Made by a program: the position numbers and the translations under genes
DNA from: Daucus carota subsp. sativus
Taxonomy: Eukaryota > Streptophyta > Magnoliopsida > Apiales > Apiaceae
Assembly (NCBI RefSeq): GCF_001625215.2
Contig: NC_030384.2
Span: 42,318,390-42,382,389, forward strand
Direction: 5' to 3'
Length of the DNA: 64,000 nucleotides
The notes under the pieces: generated by a model
The model's input: the letters and a program-made list of their open reading frames with translations, nothing else
The model's database searches: none
What the model was told of the DNA's origin: nothing
In this document: positions 25,529 to 35,550 of the stretch, in pieces
How the letters are laid out: the number at the start of each line of letters is the position of its first letter
How positions within the stretch are numbered: position 1 is the first letter of the stretch

Positions 25529-26170
25529 ATGGAAGCTCTAAGCCACCTGAGCATACATACATCTCTCTTCCCTCCTCCACCAAACCCTAAAAGACCCACC
25601 AAACTCTCCGCCGTCAATAACACCTCCACTTTCTCCGGCAGCAAATGGGCCGACCGTCTCATCTCAGACTTCCAGTTCCTCCCTTCCAATTCGGACCTTC
25701 TAGAACACTCCACTCCCTCTTCTGTTTCTTACCCACCTGCACCCACTGCTCCTCAACGCAATGTCTCTATGCCCATTGATTTTTACAGAGTGTTGGGTGC
25801 TGAAACGCACTTTTTGGGGGATGGGATTAAAAGGGCTTATCAGGAGAGGCTTAATCAGCAACCCCAGTTTGGGTTTAGTGATGATGCTCTGATTAGTAGG
25901 AGACAGATTCTTGATGCTGCTTTTCAGACTTTGGTTAATCCTAGGTCTAAAAGAGAGTATAATCAGAGTCTTGCCAGTGATGAATATGATACTATTGTTA
26001 CTCAAGTTCCCTTTAATAATGTAACTCTTTCTCAACTGCCTTTCTATTTACCTGTCTATCTATCTCTGCGTGTGTGTGTCTGTGAGAGAGAGGGAGGCAT
26101 GGAGGGAGAGAGAGGGGGGAGGGGGAGAGAGAGAGAGAGAGAGGCTATAGTTTTATGCTCAAATGTGGAT

Positions 26171-26237
<67 letters not shown>

Positions 26238-29200
26238 ATAGTTTTATGTTCAAATGTAGATCATATTTACCTGTTGACACAGGTTTATGTGATTGGGAAA
26301 TGTTTGGTGATGCTGGAAATTAGTAATGTTTGAATCTTTTTGCAGGTTCCGGGGGCATTATGCTTGCTGCAAGAATCAGGAGAGACTGAAGTTGTTTTAC
26401 AAGTTGGAGAGAGTTTATTAAGAGAGAGGCTGCCTAAATCTTTTAAGCAAGATGTGGTCTTGGCTATGGCACTTGCTTATGTTGACTTTTCCAGGAGTGC
26501 CATGGCCTTATCACCCCCAGATTTTGTACGAGGTTGTGAATTTCTTGAAAGGGCACTGAAATTGTTGCAGGTCAGGTTTATGAAATTTTTGTGATTTAAG
26601 AGGTTGTTAAACATTTTTGGTTTACTGTTTGATGAATAAATGAACTTTTTGGATGAAACTACTTCTCTGTTTTGACAGTCTAAATAAAGAATCCCGAGTT
26701 ACCCCATTTAACTTTGATGAATTGGCATCAGTTTTGTTGTTAAATGTTCTGCATAGCCCTGATTGACACAAGTGAGAAGTAGGCGTAACAATAAGTAAGT
26801 TTATATTATACTTTATTGTTCATGGCGCAGTTATGTGTTGATCACTCGATGACATTCAGTTTCCAACCAGTATAATATCAATCCCTTGCACTACTGCAAA
26901 CCGCTGATACTGTTTTTGCTCTGAAGTCTGAAACTTACATATTAGTACTCTTATTACCTACCTTATGCATAGCAAATTAGGTACGTTTGTGTATGTTAAA
27001 CACTTAAACCTTCTGCTGTCATGATTGTAGTGGATTTGTAGAGACTGATGATCTGTTTTTTTTTTTTTTCTTATTTTAAATATTTTGTGTGGTGGGAGTA
27101 TTGAACTGAATTAGTCAATTATTGATTCATCGGTATGATTTAACTTTCAGTTGAAATTGTATCAGGTGTATTATTTCATTTTATGTGGGTGTTATGTTGC
27201 ATAACATTCAAGATTACTGAGTTTGCATCTTCATACAGGAGGAAGGTGCAAGTAGTCTTGCACCAGATTTACAAGCACAGATTGATGAGACACTGGAGGA
27301 GATCAAACCACGTTATGTTTTGGAACTTTTAGCTTTGCCACTTGGTGACGAGTACTTGTCAAAGAGGGCAGAGGGTCTTCAAGGGGTGCGGAATATTCTT
27401 TGGGCTGTAGGAGGTGGTGGTGCAACTGCTGTTTCTGGGGGATTTACCCGAGAAGATTTTATGAATGAAGCATTCTTATACATGACTGTAGATGAGCAGG
27501 TGTCCATAGTGATAGAGTTGTTTTAAGACCACAGTTTTTTTAATGTGTGAAATCACCCATTCCGCATTTTAGTATATTCATTCCACATTTTAGTATATTC
27601 ATTTTGGTTATCATCTATTTACATATTTGTTTACTTTTGCAATTCTCCTTTCTTTTGTTCTGTTGAAGGTTGATCTCTTTGTTGCTACACCAAGTAATAT
27701 ACCAGCTCAGAGCTTTGAAGTTTATGGAGTTGCACTAGCCCTTGTTGCTCAAGCCTTTACAGGTAAAAAACCTCATCTCATACGAGATGCTGATAACCTG
27801 TTTCAACAACTTCAGCAAACCAAAGTGACAGCTTTAGGGAACTCTATATCTGTATACACTGATGGACAAAATTGTGAAATTGACTTTGCATTGGAGAGAG
27901 GTCTCTGCTCACTTCTTGTGGGAGAAGTTGATGAGTGTTGCTCGTGGTTGGGATTAGACAGTGAGCACTCACCTTATAGAGACCCATCCATAGTTACCTT
28001 TGTGACCGAAAATTCTACACTGGACAAGGAAATTGATCTCCTTCCTGGACTTTGTAAGCTATTGGAAACTTGGTTGATGGAAGTGGTCTTTCCTAGATTC
28101 AGGGAAACCAATAATATTGTGTTCAAGCTTCGAGATTATTATGATGAACCTACCGTCCTTAAATATTTAGAGAGGCTGGAGAGAGTGGGTGGTTCACCGT
28201 TAGCTGCTGCAGCAGCCATAGCAAGAATTGGAGCTGAAGCTACTGCAGTGCTTGACAGTGTAAAGGTTAGTGCAATCCAAGCATTGCAGAAGGTTTTTCC
28301 TCTTGGTCCTGGGCAAGCAACTGTAAGACGACAAGGTAATGGGGAGACAGTTGAGTCGGAAGAGTATGAAGGTCAACGTGATCCAGATGATTCTTCTTAT
28401 ATAATCGGCAAGACAGAGGAAGATAAACATGATGATTTACTGGAACGGGAAATGATGACGTACATAATTAAAGATGCAAGTGTGAAGATCATGGCTGCTG
28501 GCGTAGTCATTGGATTTCTGACTTTGGCTGGCATGAAGTTTTTACCATCTAGGAACAGATCTATTGTTTCACGAATGGATAAAGGTTCAGCAATGGCTTC
28601 TGATGTCACCAATGCGGGTAAGATCTATCTATAATCATTGTTTAATTTGTTTAACACTTTAAAAATCTTTCCTAGTATCTTTTCTGCATGGAATCATCAT
28701 GTAAGTTAACATGCATATCCTATTTTGCAGGTTTTTTTATAAATGAAAATTTGGAAGCCATGCCTAGAATGGATGTAAGATTAGCGGAAGGTCTAGTCCG
28801 CAAGTGGCAGAATACCAAGTCTCAGGCCCTTGGATCTAACCATTGCTTTGAAAATTTGTCTGAGGTTAGCATTTCTCTCATCTGATTTAACAGAAAGGCT
28901 GCAGACTTAGTTAATGTAAACCCTTAGGCAAAATATCTAGGTGGCACATTATTTTAGAGAATATGTAAAAAGTAAGCACTCCAACCCATCACTCCAAGGG
29001 GAATATGTATAATGGTTGGCTATATTGATTATGTAATTTTTTGCTAAGGGGACATGTATATGCTCCAATGAGATTATCTATAATTGTGCTTGTGTAAAAT
29101 TATACCTAAGGGCTCACTTGGTTCGACAATATTTCCAACCAAACATGGTTGGCTATATATTTTGCTAAGGGGATGGAGGGTTTGAGTTGTATAATTTTTA

Positions 29201-29800
29201 GATAATCTCTATAAGTGCCACCTAGATGCCACATAGAGAATTTTAACTAAGGGCTTTTGGGGTTGGAGATGCTCTAATATTCCCCTTACATATAACTTTA
29301 CCTAGTCATTAATATAGCCAACCTGTTAGAGTTGACACTATTCCCCTTGGCTAAAATATTATAGACACTTACTTTAGCTGACCATTTTACCTATTGCCAT
29401 TGGAGACACTCTAAGCATAGCAAGGATATTACAATCAAATATGCAAATGACGTGAATTGAGTACACCCTATCTTGCTAGCTAGTCTTACGGTAAAAATTT
29501 ACATATCAGGTTTTAGATGGCCAGATGCTAAAGATTTGGGCAGATCGTGCAATGGAAATTGCAAATCATGGTTGGTCCTGGGACTACTCTCTGTCAAACC
29601 TTAACATTGATAGCGTTACAATTTCATTGGACGGGCGACGTGCCATCGTAGAAGCCACTCTTGAAGAGTCAGCACAGCTAACTGATGCAGGCCATCCAGA
29701 AAACAATGACTCTTACAACACAACTTATACGACAAGGTACGAGATGGCCTATTCTTCATCTGGATGGAAAATAACAGAAGGAGCTGTCCTGAAATCATGA
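25529..29800 (+). CDS. ARC6: Chloroplast division protein ARC6 (6 exons)
   Basis: Exons: 25529-26020, 26346-26570, 27239-27499, 27669-28617, 28731-28864 and 29510-29800, giving 783 residues (Arabidopsis ARC6 has 801). The start is the first ATG (MEALSHLSIH); the frame is open upstream but has no ATG. A serine- and proline-rich transit peptide precedes the J-like domain PIDFYRVLGAETHF (from about residue 84), which lacks the HPD triad, as in other ARC6 proteins. A long stromal region runs through VPGALCLLQESGET and VRNILWAVGGGGAT. One membrane span lies at about 597-618 (IMAAGVVIGFLTLAG). The C-terminal intermembrane-space domain contains MLKIWADRAMEIA and ends GWKITEGAVLKS. ARC6 anchors and stabilises FtsZ2 filaments at the inner envelope and recruits PDV2 in the space between the envelopes. 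Confidence 0.97.
26069..26236. repeat. GT/GA compound microsatellite in ARC6 intron 1
   Basis: Two successive TG-then-GA tracts are separated by a copied phrase, CTATAGTTTTATG-TCAAATGT-GATC, which follows each GA tract. The arrangement indicates a duplication of a microsatellite with its flank. It is intronic, although the frame stays open through it for a while after exon 1. Confidence 0.85.
28976..29411. mobile_element. Tourist-like MITE in ARC6 intron 5
   Basis: The ends GCACTCCAACCC and CCATTGGAGACACTC are imperfect inverted copies with TAA on both sides (28973-28975, 29412-29414). A second similar end (GGTTGGAGATGCTC) at about 29261-29274 suggests a nested or rearranged relative. It makes up most of the 645-bp intron. 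Confidence 0.6.
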
Positions 29801-30509
29801 CTTTTGGCAGACTGTAGTATTTAATGTGTATACTATGTTTAATGATTTCTATGATGTAGTAGTTACCTATATAGTTATTCAACTTTTAATACTGGCAGTC
29901 TCTGCCCTCTACACTTGTAAAGTTGAATCCACTTATATGTAACACTTTGCTCCATTTAGTTGGGGAAATGAAACCAAGTGAAAATGGAATGGTACTTGTA
30001 CCACTTGATCAGGTATGCATTTAATAATTTTTGCGGATTATGATGTTTCCATACAAATTCAGACTACAACTCTTCATTCCGTTCATACAAAACTAAAACT
30101 CAACTCTACTAATTTGTAGGTGAAAAACCCTTTCCTACGAATTTAAGCTGACACTACAAAAATTAAAGATCAAGCTTATACACATTCGCAGAATCTAATG
30201 TACATAGAAGTTGCTACTAAGAATTTTCAAAAAAAAAAAAAAAAAAAAAGAAGTTGCTACTAAGATTTGCAAGAAACTCTCCTATCATCTCCACCGAAGA
30301 ATTACCAACTCACTCTTTGCGAGCTGACTTCTGACCATCGTCTTTTACAAAACTTGATATAGTCATAACAAATTTTGTTTTGGAAGTTTACTGATTTTGA
30401 CATGATTTATAGCTAAGTTTGTTTTTGGTAACAAAACCAAACCATACCCTAACTGTTGTTCCTCTTTTGAGCCTTGGATGGTCGACATTGGTCGTAGCAA
30501 TTGCTTTTA
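29801..30509. other. Convergent spacer between ARC6 and the PPR gene
   Basis: It holds the 3' untranslated regions of both genes. An A-run at 30229-30249 is flanked by copies of GAAGTTGCTACTAAGA (30206 and 30250), a possible short duplication around a poly(A) tract. Nothing else is seen. Confidence 0.55.
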
Positions 30510-32942
30510 TCACCAGTAATTACCACAAGAACACTGACCCTCTTTAAAATGGTGAAATCTCTTACCATCCCTCACAACAATCTCTCTTCCAACTACCAAT
30601 GACATGAACTTGAATGCGTTGTGGCAGTCCCCACAGATTCTCAGGTTCTTAAATACTCTAACTGTGGCTCCAACGGGAAGTTTCAGAAGCCCAAACACAA
30701 CTGCAAGCTTTTCACTGTGTGTGGATAAATTACTCTCCTGCTGTTCAGACTCCGTAATATGCAATGCAAACTTAGTATCCGGGACATATCCTAATTTCTT
30801 CATCTTTGGAAGCAGCTCCTTCAAATACTCGTACACTCCTTGGACCTCAGGGTGCTCAATATCATTAACCAAGAACACGTGAACACTGTTTTCCACCTCA
30901 ATCCAGCTGCAACCAGGCTCCTTCTTCACACCTCTGTCCCTCATCAACTTTCGCACCTTGGCCATCTCATCCCACCTCCCTGCAGTGGCATACATGTTTG
31001 CCAAAAGCACATAAGTTCCATCATGGTGAGGAGTCAGCTCCAACAATCGTTCTGCTGCTTCGGCCCCTAGATCAACGTTTCCATGAAGCCGGCAACCAGA
31101 GAGAAGAGCCTCCCAAATTGGAGCACCTGGCTCAAAAGGCATCATATCAATCACATCTTTCGCTTCAGAAAACATTGCAGCTCGGCACAATAGATCAATT
31201 AGACGTCCATAATGATCTTCACCGGGGGTTATACCATATAAGTCGTGCATTGAATCAAAATAGTGTCTTCCTTCTCTAACAAGCCCTGCATGGCTGCAAG
31301 CTGAAAGAATAGTGAGGAAGGTTATGCGATCAGGTAAAATTTCTTCCTTCAACATCTGATTAAAAAGCTCCAGTGCTTGAGCACCCTTCCCATGCTGTCC
31401 TAAAGCTGCAATCATAGCATTCCAAGAAACTGAATCTACACAAGACATGGTATGAAAAACAAGGGATGCATCCTCAATAACACTGCACCTTGCATACATG
31501 GTAATTAGCGCATTTGAAGCTGAGAGACTGGAATCAAAACCAGACTGGATAAGTTGAGCATGGAGCTGACGTCCATGCTCCAATGCTGCTATCACAGAAC
31601 AAGATGTAATAGCTCCTGCATATGCATAGTCACATGGTCCTAAGCCATTTGACCTCATTTGGTTGAATAGTTTTATACCTTCCTCACCAAATCCATTTTG
31701 TGAAAAACCTGATATCATAACAGTCCATGTCAAAAGGTTTCTCTCAGGCATTTTACTGAAGATGGATCTAGCTTCGTTAATTCGCCCTGCATTAACATAA
31801 GCTGACAAAACTGCATTCCCTGATACAAGGTCTCTCACCTCCATCTTATCAAAAATCTTCTTAGCATCATCAACCATACCACACTTTGAATAGAATGAAA
31901 TTAATGAATTATTAACAGATATCAAAAATTCCTGTGAAGGACAATTTTCGGTTCTTATAATGTAGCCATGCAATTGCTTCCCAAGACGGTAAAATCGACC
32001 ATCAGAACAAGCACTAAACGCACTTGTATATGTAAACTCATCTTGCTTAATTCCTAACAAATGCATCTCCCTAAACATTCTTAATGCCTCATGCAGAAAA
32101 CTTTTATGCACATAACCAGATATAATGGAGTTCCAAGCTACCACCAACTTTACATCCATCCCATCAAAAACCTGTCTTGCACCATCAAGATCATCATTCT
32201 TTACATACCCTGTAATAATCGTTGTCCACGACAACTCATCCTTAACAGGCATCTCATCAAACAACCTCCTAGCAGAACTCATCAACGACGATGCCACCAC
32301 TAATGGCGAAGACGCACACTTAACATAAACAGAAATAAGCGCATTCACCACAGAAGTAACAAACCCCGTCCCCGACTTCAAAACAACACAATGTAGCTGC
32401 TGACAATGCGTTTCCCTATCCGCAATAAGCGCCAAACCGCTCAACACACTCGTGAAAGTGTAATTATCAGGCTGAAAACCCAACAACCTCATTTCACGAA
32501 ACAACTCCATAGCAGCATTTCCATCACAGCTATGCGAATACGCAGTAATCATAGCATTATAACAAACTCTATCCCGCATACTTAATGGGGTTCCATCAAA
32601 AATCTCTTTCGCAATCTTGGTATTCCCAGCAGCTGAATGTGCAGTGATTAAAGTAGTTCTCGCAATAATATCTGGTTGGGGAATATTATCAAACAGATGG
32701 AGGGCATAAAATAAATTAGAAGATTTACAGTAAATATCAATAAGGCGGTTAAGAATGTGGCCACGTGGGTTGAAGCCGGAAGTGATCATGTGAGCGTGGA
32801 CAGTGCGAGTGAGAGAGTACGAGGTGGGGATTTGGTGGAAACATAGGTGGAGAGCGGCGGCGTAGTAGTTGGCAACTGCACGAGTGTCTGTTTGGAGGAT
32901 GTTTAAGGTTAGTGTTGTGGGCGATGTCAAAGCAATCCTCAT
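30510..32942 (-). CDS. PLS-class pentatricopeptide repeat protein, DYW subgroup (At1g25360-like)
   Basis: One exon, 810 residues, starting MRIALTSPTT. An N-terminal segment without repeats is followed by a long chain of P, L and S type PPR motifs (for example YNAMITAYSHSCDGNAAMEL and SWNAMIAALGQHGKGAQALE), then E and E+ motifs (PIWEALLSGCRLHG, KKEPGCSWIEVE) and a DYW deaminase-like domain. Zinc-site residues are present: HSE at about 742-744, CGDC at about 770-773, and the cysteines of CSCG at about 804-806. The final residues are NYW rather than DYW, as the Arabidopsis homologue ends in NFW. Such proteins bind single organellar transcripts and carry out C-to-U editing; mitochondrial or plastid targeting is expected but the target site is unknown. 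Lack of introns is typical. Confidence 0.95.
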   Translation of the reverse strand: MRIALTSPTTLTLNILQTDTRAVANYYAAALHLCFHQIPTSYSLTRTVHAHMITSGFNPRGHILNRLIDIYCKSSNLFYALHLFDNIPQPDIIARTTLITAHSAAGNTKIAKEIFDGTPLSMRDRVCYNAMITAYSHSCDGNAAMELFREMRLLGFQPDNYTFTSVLSGLALIADRETHCQQLHCVVLKSGTGFVTSVVNALISVYVKCASSPLVVASSLMSSARRLFDEMPVKDELSWTTIITGYVKNDDLDGARQVFDGMDVKLVVAWNSIISGYVHKSFLHEALRMFREMHLLGIKQDEFTYTSAFSACSDGRFYRLGKQLHGYIIRTENCPSQEFLISVNNSLISFYSKCGMVDDAKKIFDKMEVRDLVSGNAVLSAYVNAGRINEARSIFSKMPERNLLTWTVMISGFSQNGFGEEGIKLFNQMRSNGLGPCDYAYAGAITSCSVIAALEHGRQLHAQLIQSGFDSSLSASNALITMYARCSVIEDASLVFHTMSCVDSVSWNAMIAALGQHGKGAQALELFNQMLKEEILPDRITFLTILSACSHAGLVREGRHYFDSMHDLYGITPGEDHYGRLIDLLCRAAMFSEAKDVIDMMPFEPGAPIWEALLSGCRLHGNVDLGAEAAERLLELTPHHDGTYVLLANMYATAGRWDEMAKVRKLMRDRGVKKEPGCSWIEVENSVHVFLVNDIEHPEVQGVYEYLKELLPKMKKLGYVPDTKFALHITESEQQESNLSTHSEKLAVVFGLLKLPVGATVRVFKNLRICGDCHNAFKFMSLVVGREIVVRDGKRFHHFKEGQCSCGNYW

Positions 32943-33095
32943 GTCTGTGAGAACTGAGAAAACTCATGGTTTGGTCCAGTTTGTACAATGAGTGTAAGAA
33001 AATTTGGTGAGTGGAGTGAGTGTTTTCATCTGTTTCTGCACTTTCGTTATTGTAGTGTTTTGTTTATTTAATTTTGTTAAATGTACTTTATTTAT

Positions 33096-34098
33096 GGGTT
33101 AAATGGCGTTTTGGTCACTCAACTGACCGGAAACTTGCAATTAGATCATCCAACTCAAAAAGCTTTCAGTCACGTCATTATACTCTTAAAAATTTTCATT
33201 CAGGTCATTGGCCGTTACACTCCGTTAAATATTTGACGGAAAACTGACTAAGCGCCGTGACTTGACTTAAATAAATCCACCGTGGCATGTACAGTCAGCT
33301 GAAGCGGCATTTTGGTCACTCAACTGACTACAAATTTGCAATCGGGTCATCAAACTCAAAAAACTTTCATTTAGGTCACTTATCATGATATCCGTTAAAA
33401 ATTAAAAAAAAAAGAATTAAAAGTTATCATGCAGCACATTTTTTCTCTCTTAAAAATTTCGAAATTTATTAATAAATGAAAAAAAATACACACACATAAA
33501 ATCAATAGTTTCACCCACAAAAACATAATCTTTGTTTATGTCTTATCGTTTTATATATCCATTTTGGAAAAAATCATTAAATTTTTGATAAGAGATGAAG
33601 TTTACAAATAAAGTCCATCAACAATTTAATATGTATGAAGTTTACAAATAAATAATTTTTGATAAGTATGAAGTTGACAAATAAAGTCCATTAATAATTT
33701 AATGAGTTTTTCCAAAATGGTCATTTAACCCTTTATTTAAGCCACGACGTTTAGTTTTTTCAAAATGAACTTTTAATTCTTTTTTTTTTCAATTTGTAAC
33801 GGTTATTATGATAAGTGATCTAAATGAAAGTTTTTTGAGTTTGATGACTTGATTGCAAGTTTGTAGTTAGTTGAGTGACCAAAATGTCGCTTCGGCTGAC
33901 TGTACATGACACAGTGGATTTATTTAAGTCAAGTCACGACGCTTCGTCAGCTTTCCGTCAAATATTTAACGGAGTGTAACGGTTAGTGACCTGAATGAAA
34001 TTTTTTAAGAGTATAATGATGTGATTGAAAGTTTTTTGAGTTGGATGACCTAATTGCAAGTTTCCCGTCAGTTGAGTGACCAAAACGCCATTTAACCC
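33096..34098. mobile_element. Mutator-like foldback element with 10-bp target duplication
   Basis: It begins GGGTTAAATGGCGTTTTGGT and ends with the complement ACCAAAACGCCATTTAACCC. The flanks are the same 10 bases, CTTTATTTAT, at 33086-33095 and 34099-34108. The arms extend inward for well over 200 bp each, including AAATATTTGACGGA and TCAAATATTTAACGGAGTG, and a second set of TTGGTCACTCAACTGAC ends lies inside at about 33313. The 1,003-bp unit encodes nothing. A 9-10-bp duplication with long arms fits a non-autonomous Mutator-like element. Confidence 0.9.
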
Positions 34099-34189
34099 CT
34101 TTATTTATTCTACTAATCGAGAATTCGAGATACAGAACTATTGATATTATTAAATATTTTAAATGATAAACGAGCTATTTTCTCACAAA

Positions 34190-34262
34190 TCCGTTGTAGT
34201 CTAGTTGGTCAGGATACTCGGCTCTCACCCGAGAGACCCGGGTTCAAGTCCCGGCAACGGAA
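34190..34262 (+). tRNA. tRNA-Glu (anticodon CTC)
   Basis: A complete 73-base cloverleaf. The acceptor arms TCCGTTG and CAACGGA pair fully, the D arm contains AGTCTAGTTGGTCAGGA, the anticodon stem CTCGG/CCGAG frames the loop CTCTCAC with anticodon CTC, and the T arm is GGGTTCAAGTCCC-like. The internal polymerase III boxes are therefore intact. There is no intron. A run of six T (34267-34272) five bases downstream is the expected terminator. Confidence 0.97.
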
Positions 34263-34266
34263 ACTG

Positions 34267-34272
34267 TTTTTT
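34267..34272 (+). terminator. Polymerase III terminator of tRNA-Glu
   Basis: Six consecutive T lie just after the tRNA 3' end. Confidence 0.75.
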
Positions 34273-35550
34273 ACTTAAAATATGCTCCAGAAGTTGCCTA
34301 GGCCTGCTTTAGACCGAATTAGTAAACACTAAACAACCTTGCTGAACAGCTGAAGCCTGAAAGAACAGGTTTGGTACAACATTTTCGTAGAATTCTTTCG
34401 TTGTTTTTTCCTTTAATCCTAATTTTTTGGTGAGTGAAAAGTTATTCATCTTAGAATTTTCCTTTACGTGATGTTTTCCCGTCAATAATATGCCGCAACT
34501 AATTGTTGAACCTGGATCACTGCCCGCCGCCCGCACTATACACCAGCTTGGTGCCATATATGATTACTGAGCGACTGTACATGCTATGAGACTATGAGTT
34601 ATAACTCAATTGAGACGATCATGAATTCAAAATTGTGTGAACAATGCATGAAGCTTATAATCTGATATTTTGATTCTAAGTACACCGGTTAAAATGACGA
34701 GCTAATATGCAACATATAAAAATTCCTTCTGATTCTCAAGAGCCTCTTGCAAGTTGCAACTAGCAAGCAATTGACTTCTTCTTGACGAGTCTCAGCTCTC
34801 AAGTCTCAAGGCAGGTCAGAGGCTGGCATTTACTTTAGCAGACATCAGATTATCAACGAAGACAACTAAATTTGCAGAAATAATCAGTTCCTCAGGCAGA
34901 ATGAACATGGTAAAGGAAAAGAAAGCACCTACCGGGAAATATATAAGTGAATTGTAAATACAAAAGGTCTCCCTTCATTGTGGGCTGCAGATGAGTCCCA
35001 AAGAAAATGATGTAGCAAATTACAAAACAAAATTTATATGCTGAACATTTGCCAAGAGATCCAACTACACGTCAGTTTCATAAACTGTATACACTCAACC
35101 ATCTCATCAATTTCACCTCAAATTTACTAATACCATCTTTGCAGATGATTATATATTACCACTTACATAAAAAGACTATGGCAAAATATAAGTATTCATA
35201 AAACTATCCTCGTGCCACTGCAACAGTGAAATCTATAGCTGGCAGAATGATGATTGGATTTTCGCAGTTTGTTCAAGCAAATCACGAGAAAGCCCCCGTG
35301 CCAAACCATGATATCACCTGTGAAGAGTAATAAGTGGAAGTTCATTAGTTAAGGTGCTACATGCAGACATGTGTTCCGACTTTACGACATATTGCACAAT
35401 ATTAAACATTTGCTAAAATGAGTAAGCGATCCACTACAAGTAGCAAAAATTATGCTTTTCTATTCACTTCACAACACTGTAATTGAGGTTCCTACACACA
35501 ATTTGCATCAATTTATTAGACACTTCCATGAGATATTTCTGATTAGACAC

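Larger units (their letters stand above)
32943..35550. other. Spacer between the PPR gene and LTV1
   Basis: Apart from the foldback element and the tRNA gene it holds no supported gene. About 34280-35550 is plain AT-rich DNA, with the LTV1 3' untranslated region at the right. The frame at 34309-34557 has no recognisable product. Confidence 0.6.

Noticed and set aside
30604-32328. Several plus-strand frames opposite the PPR gene
   Set aside because: They are shadows of an intronless gene with clear PPR and DYW motifs on the other strand.
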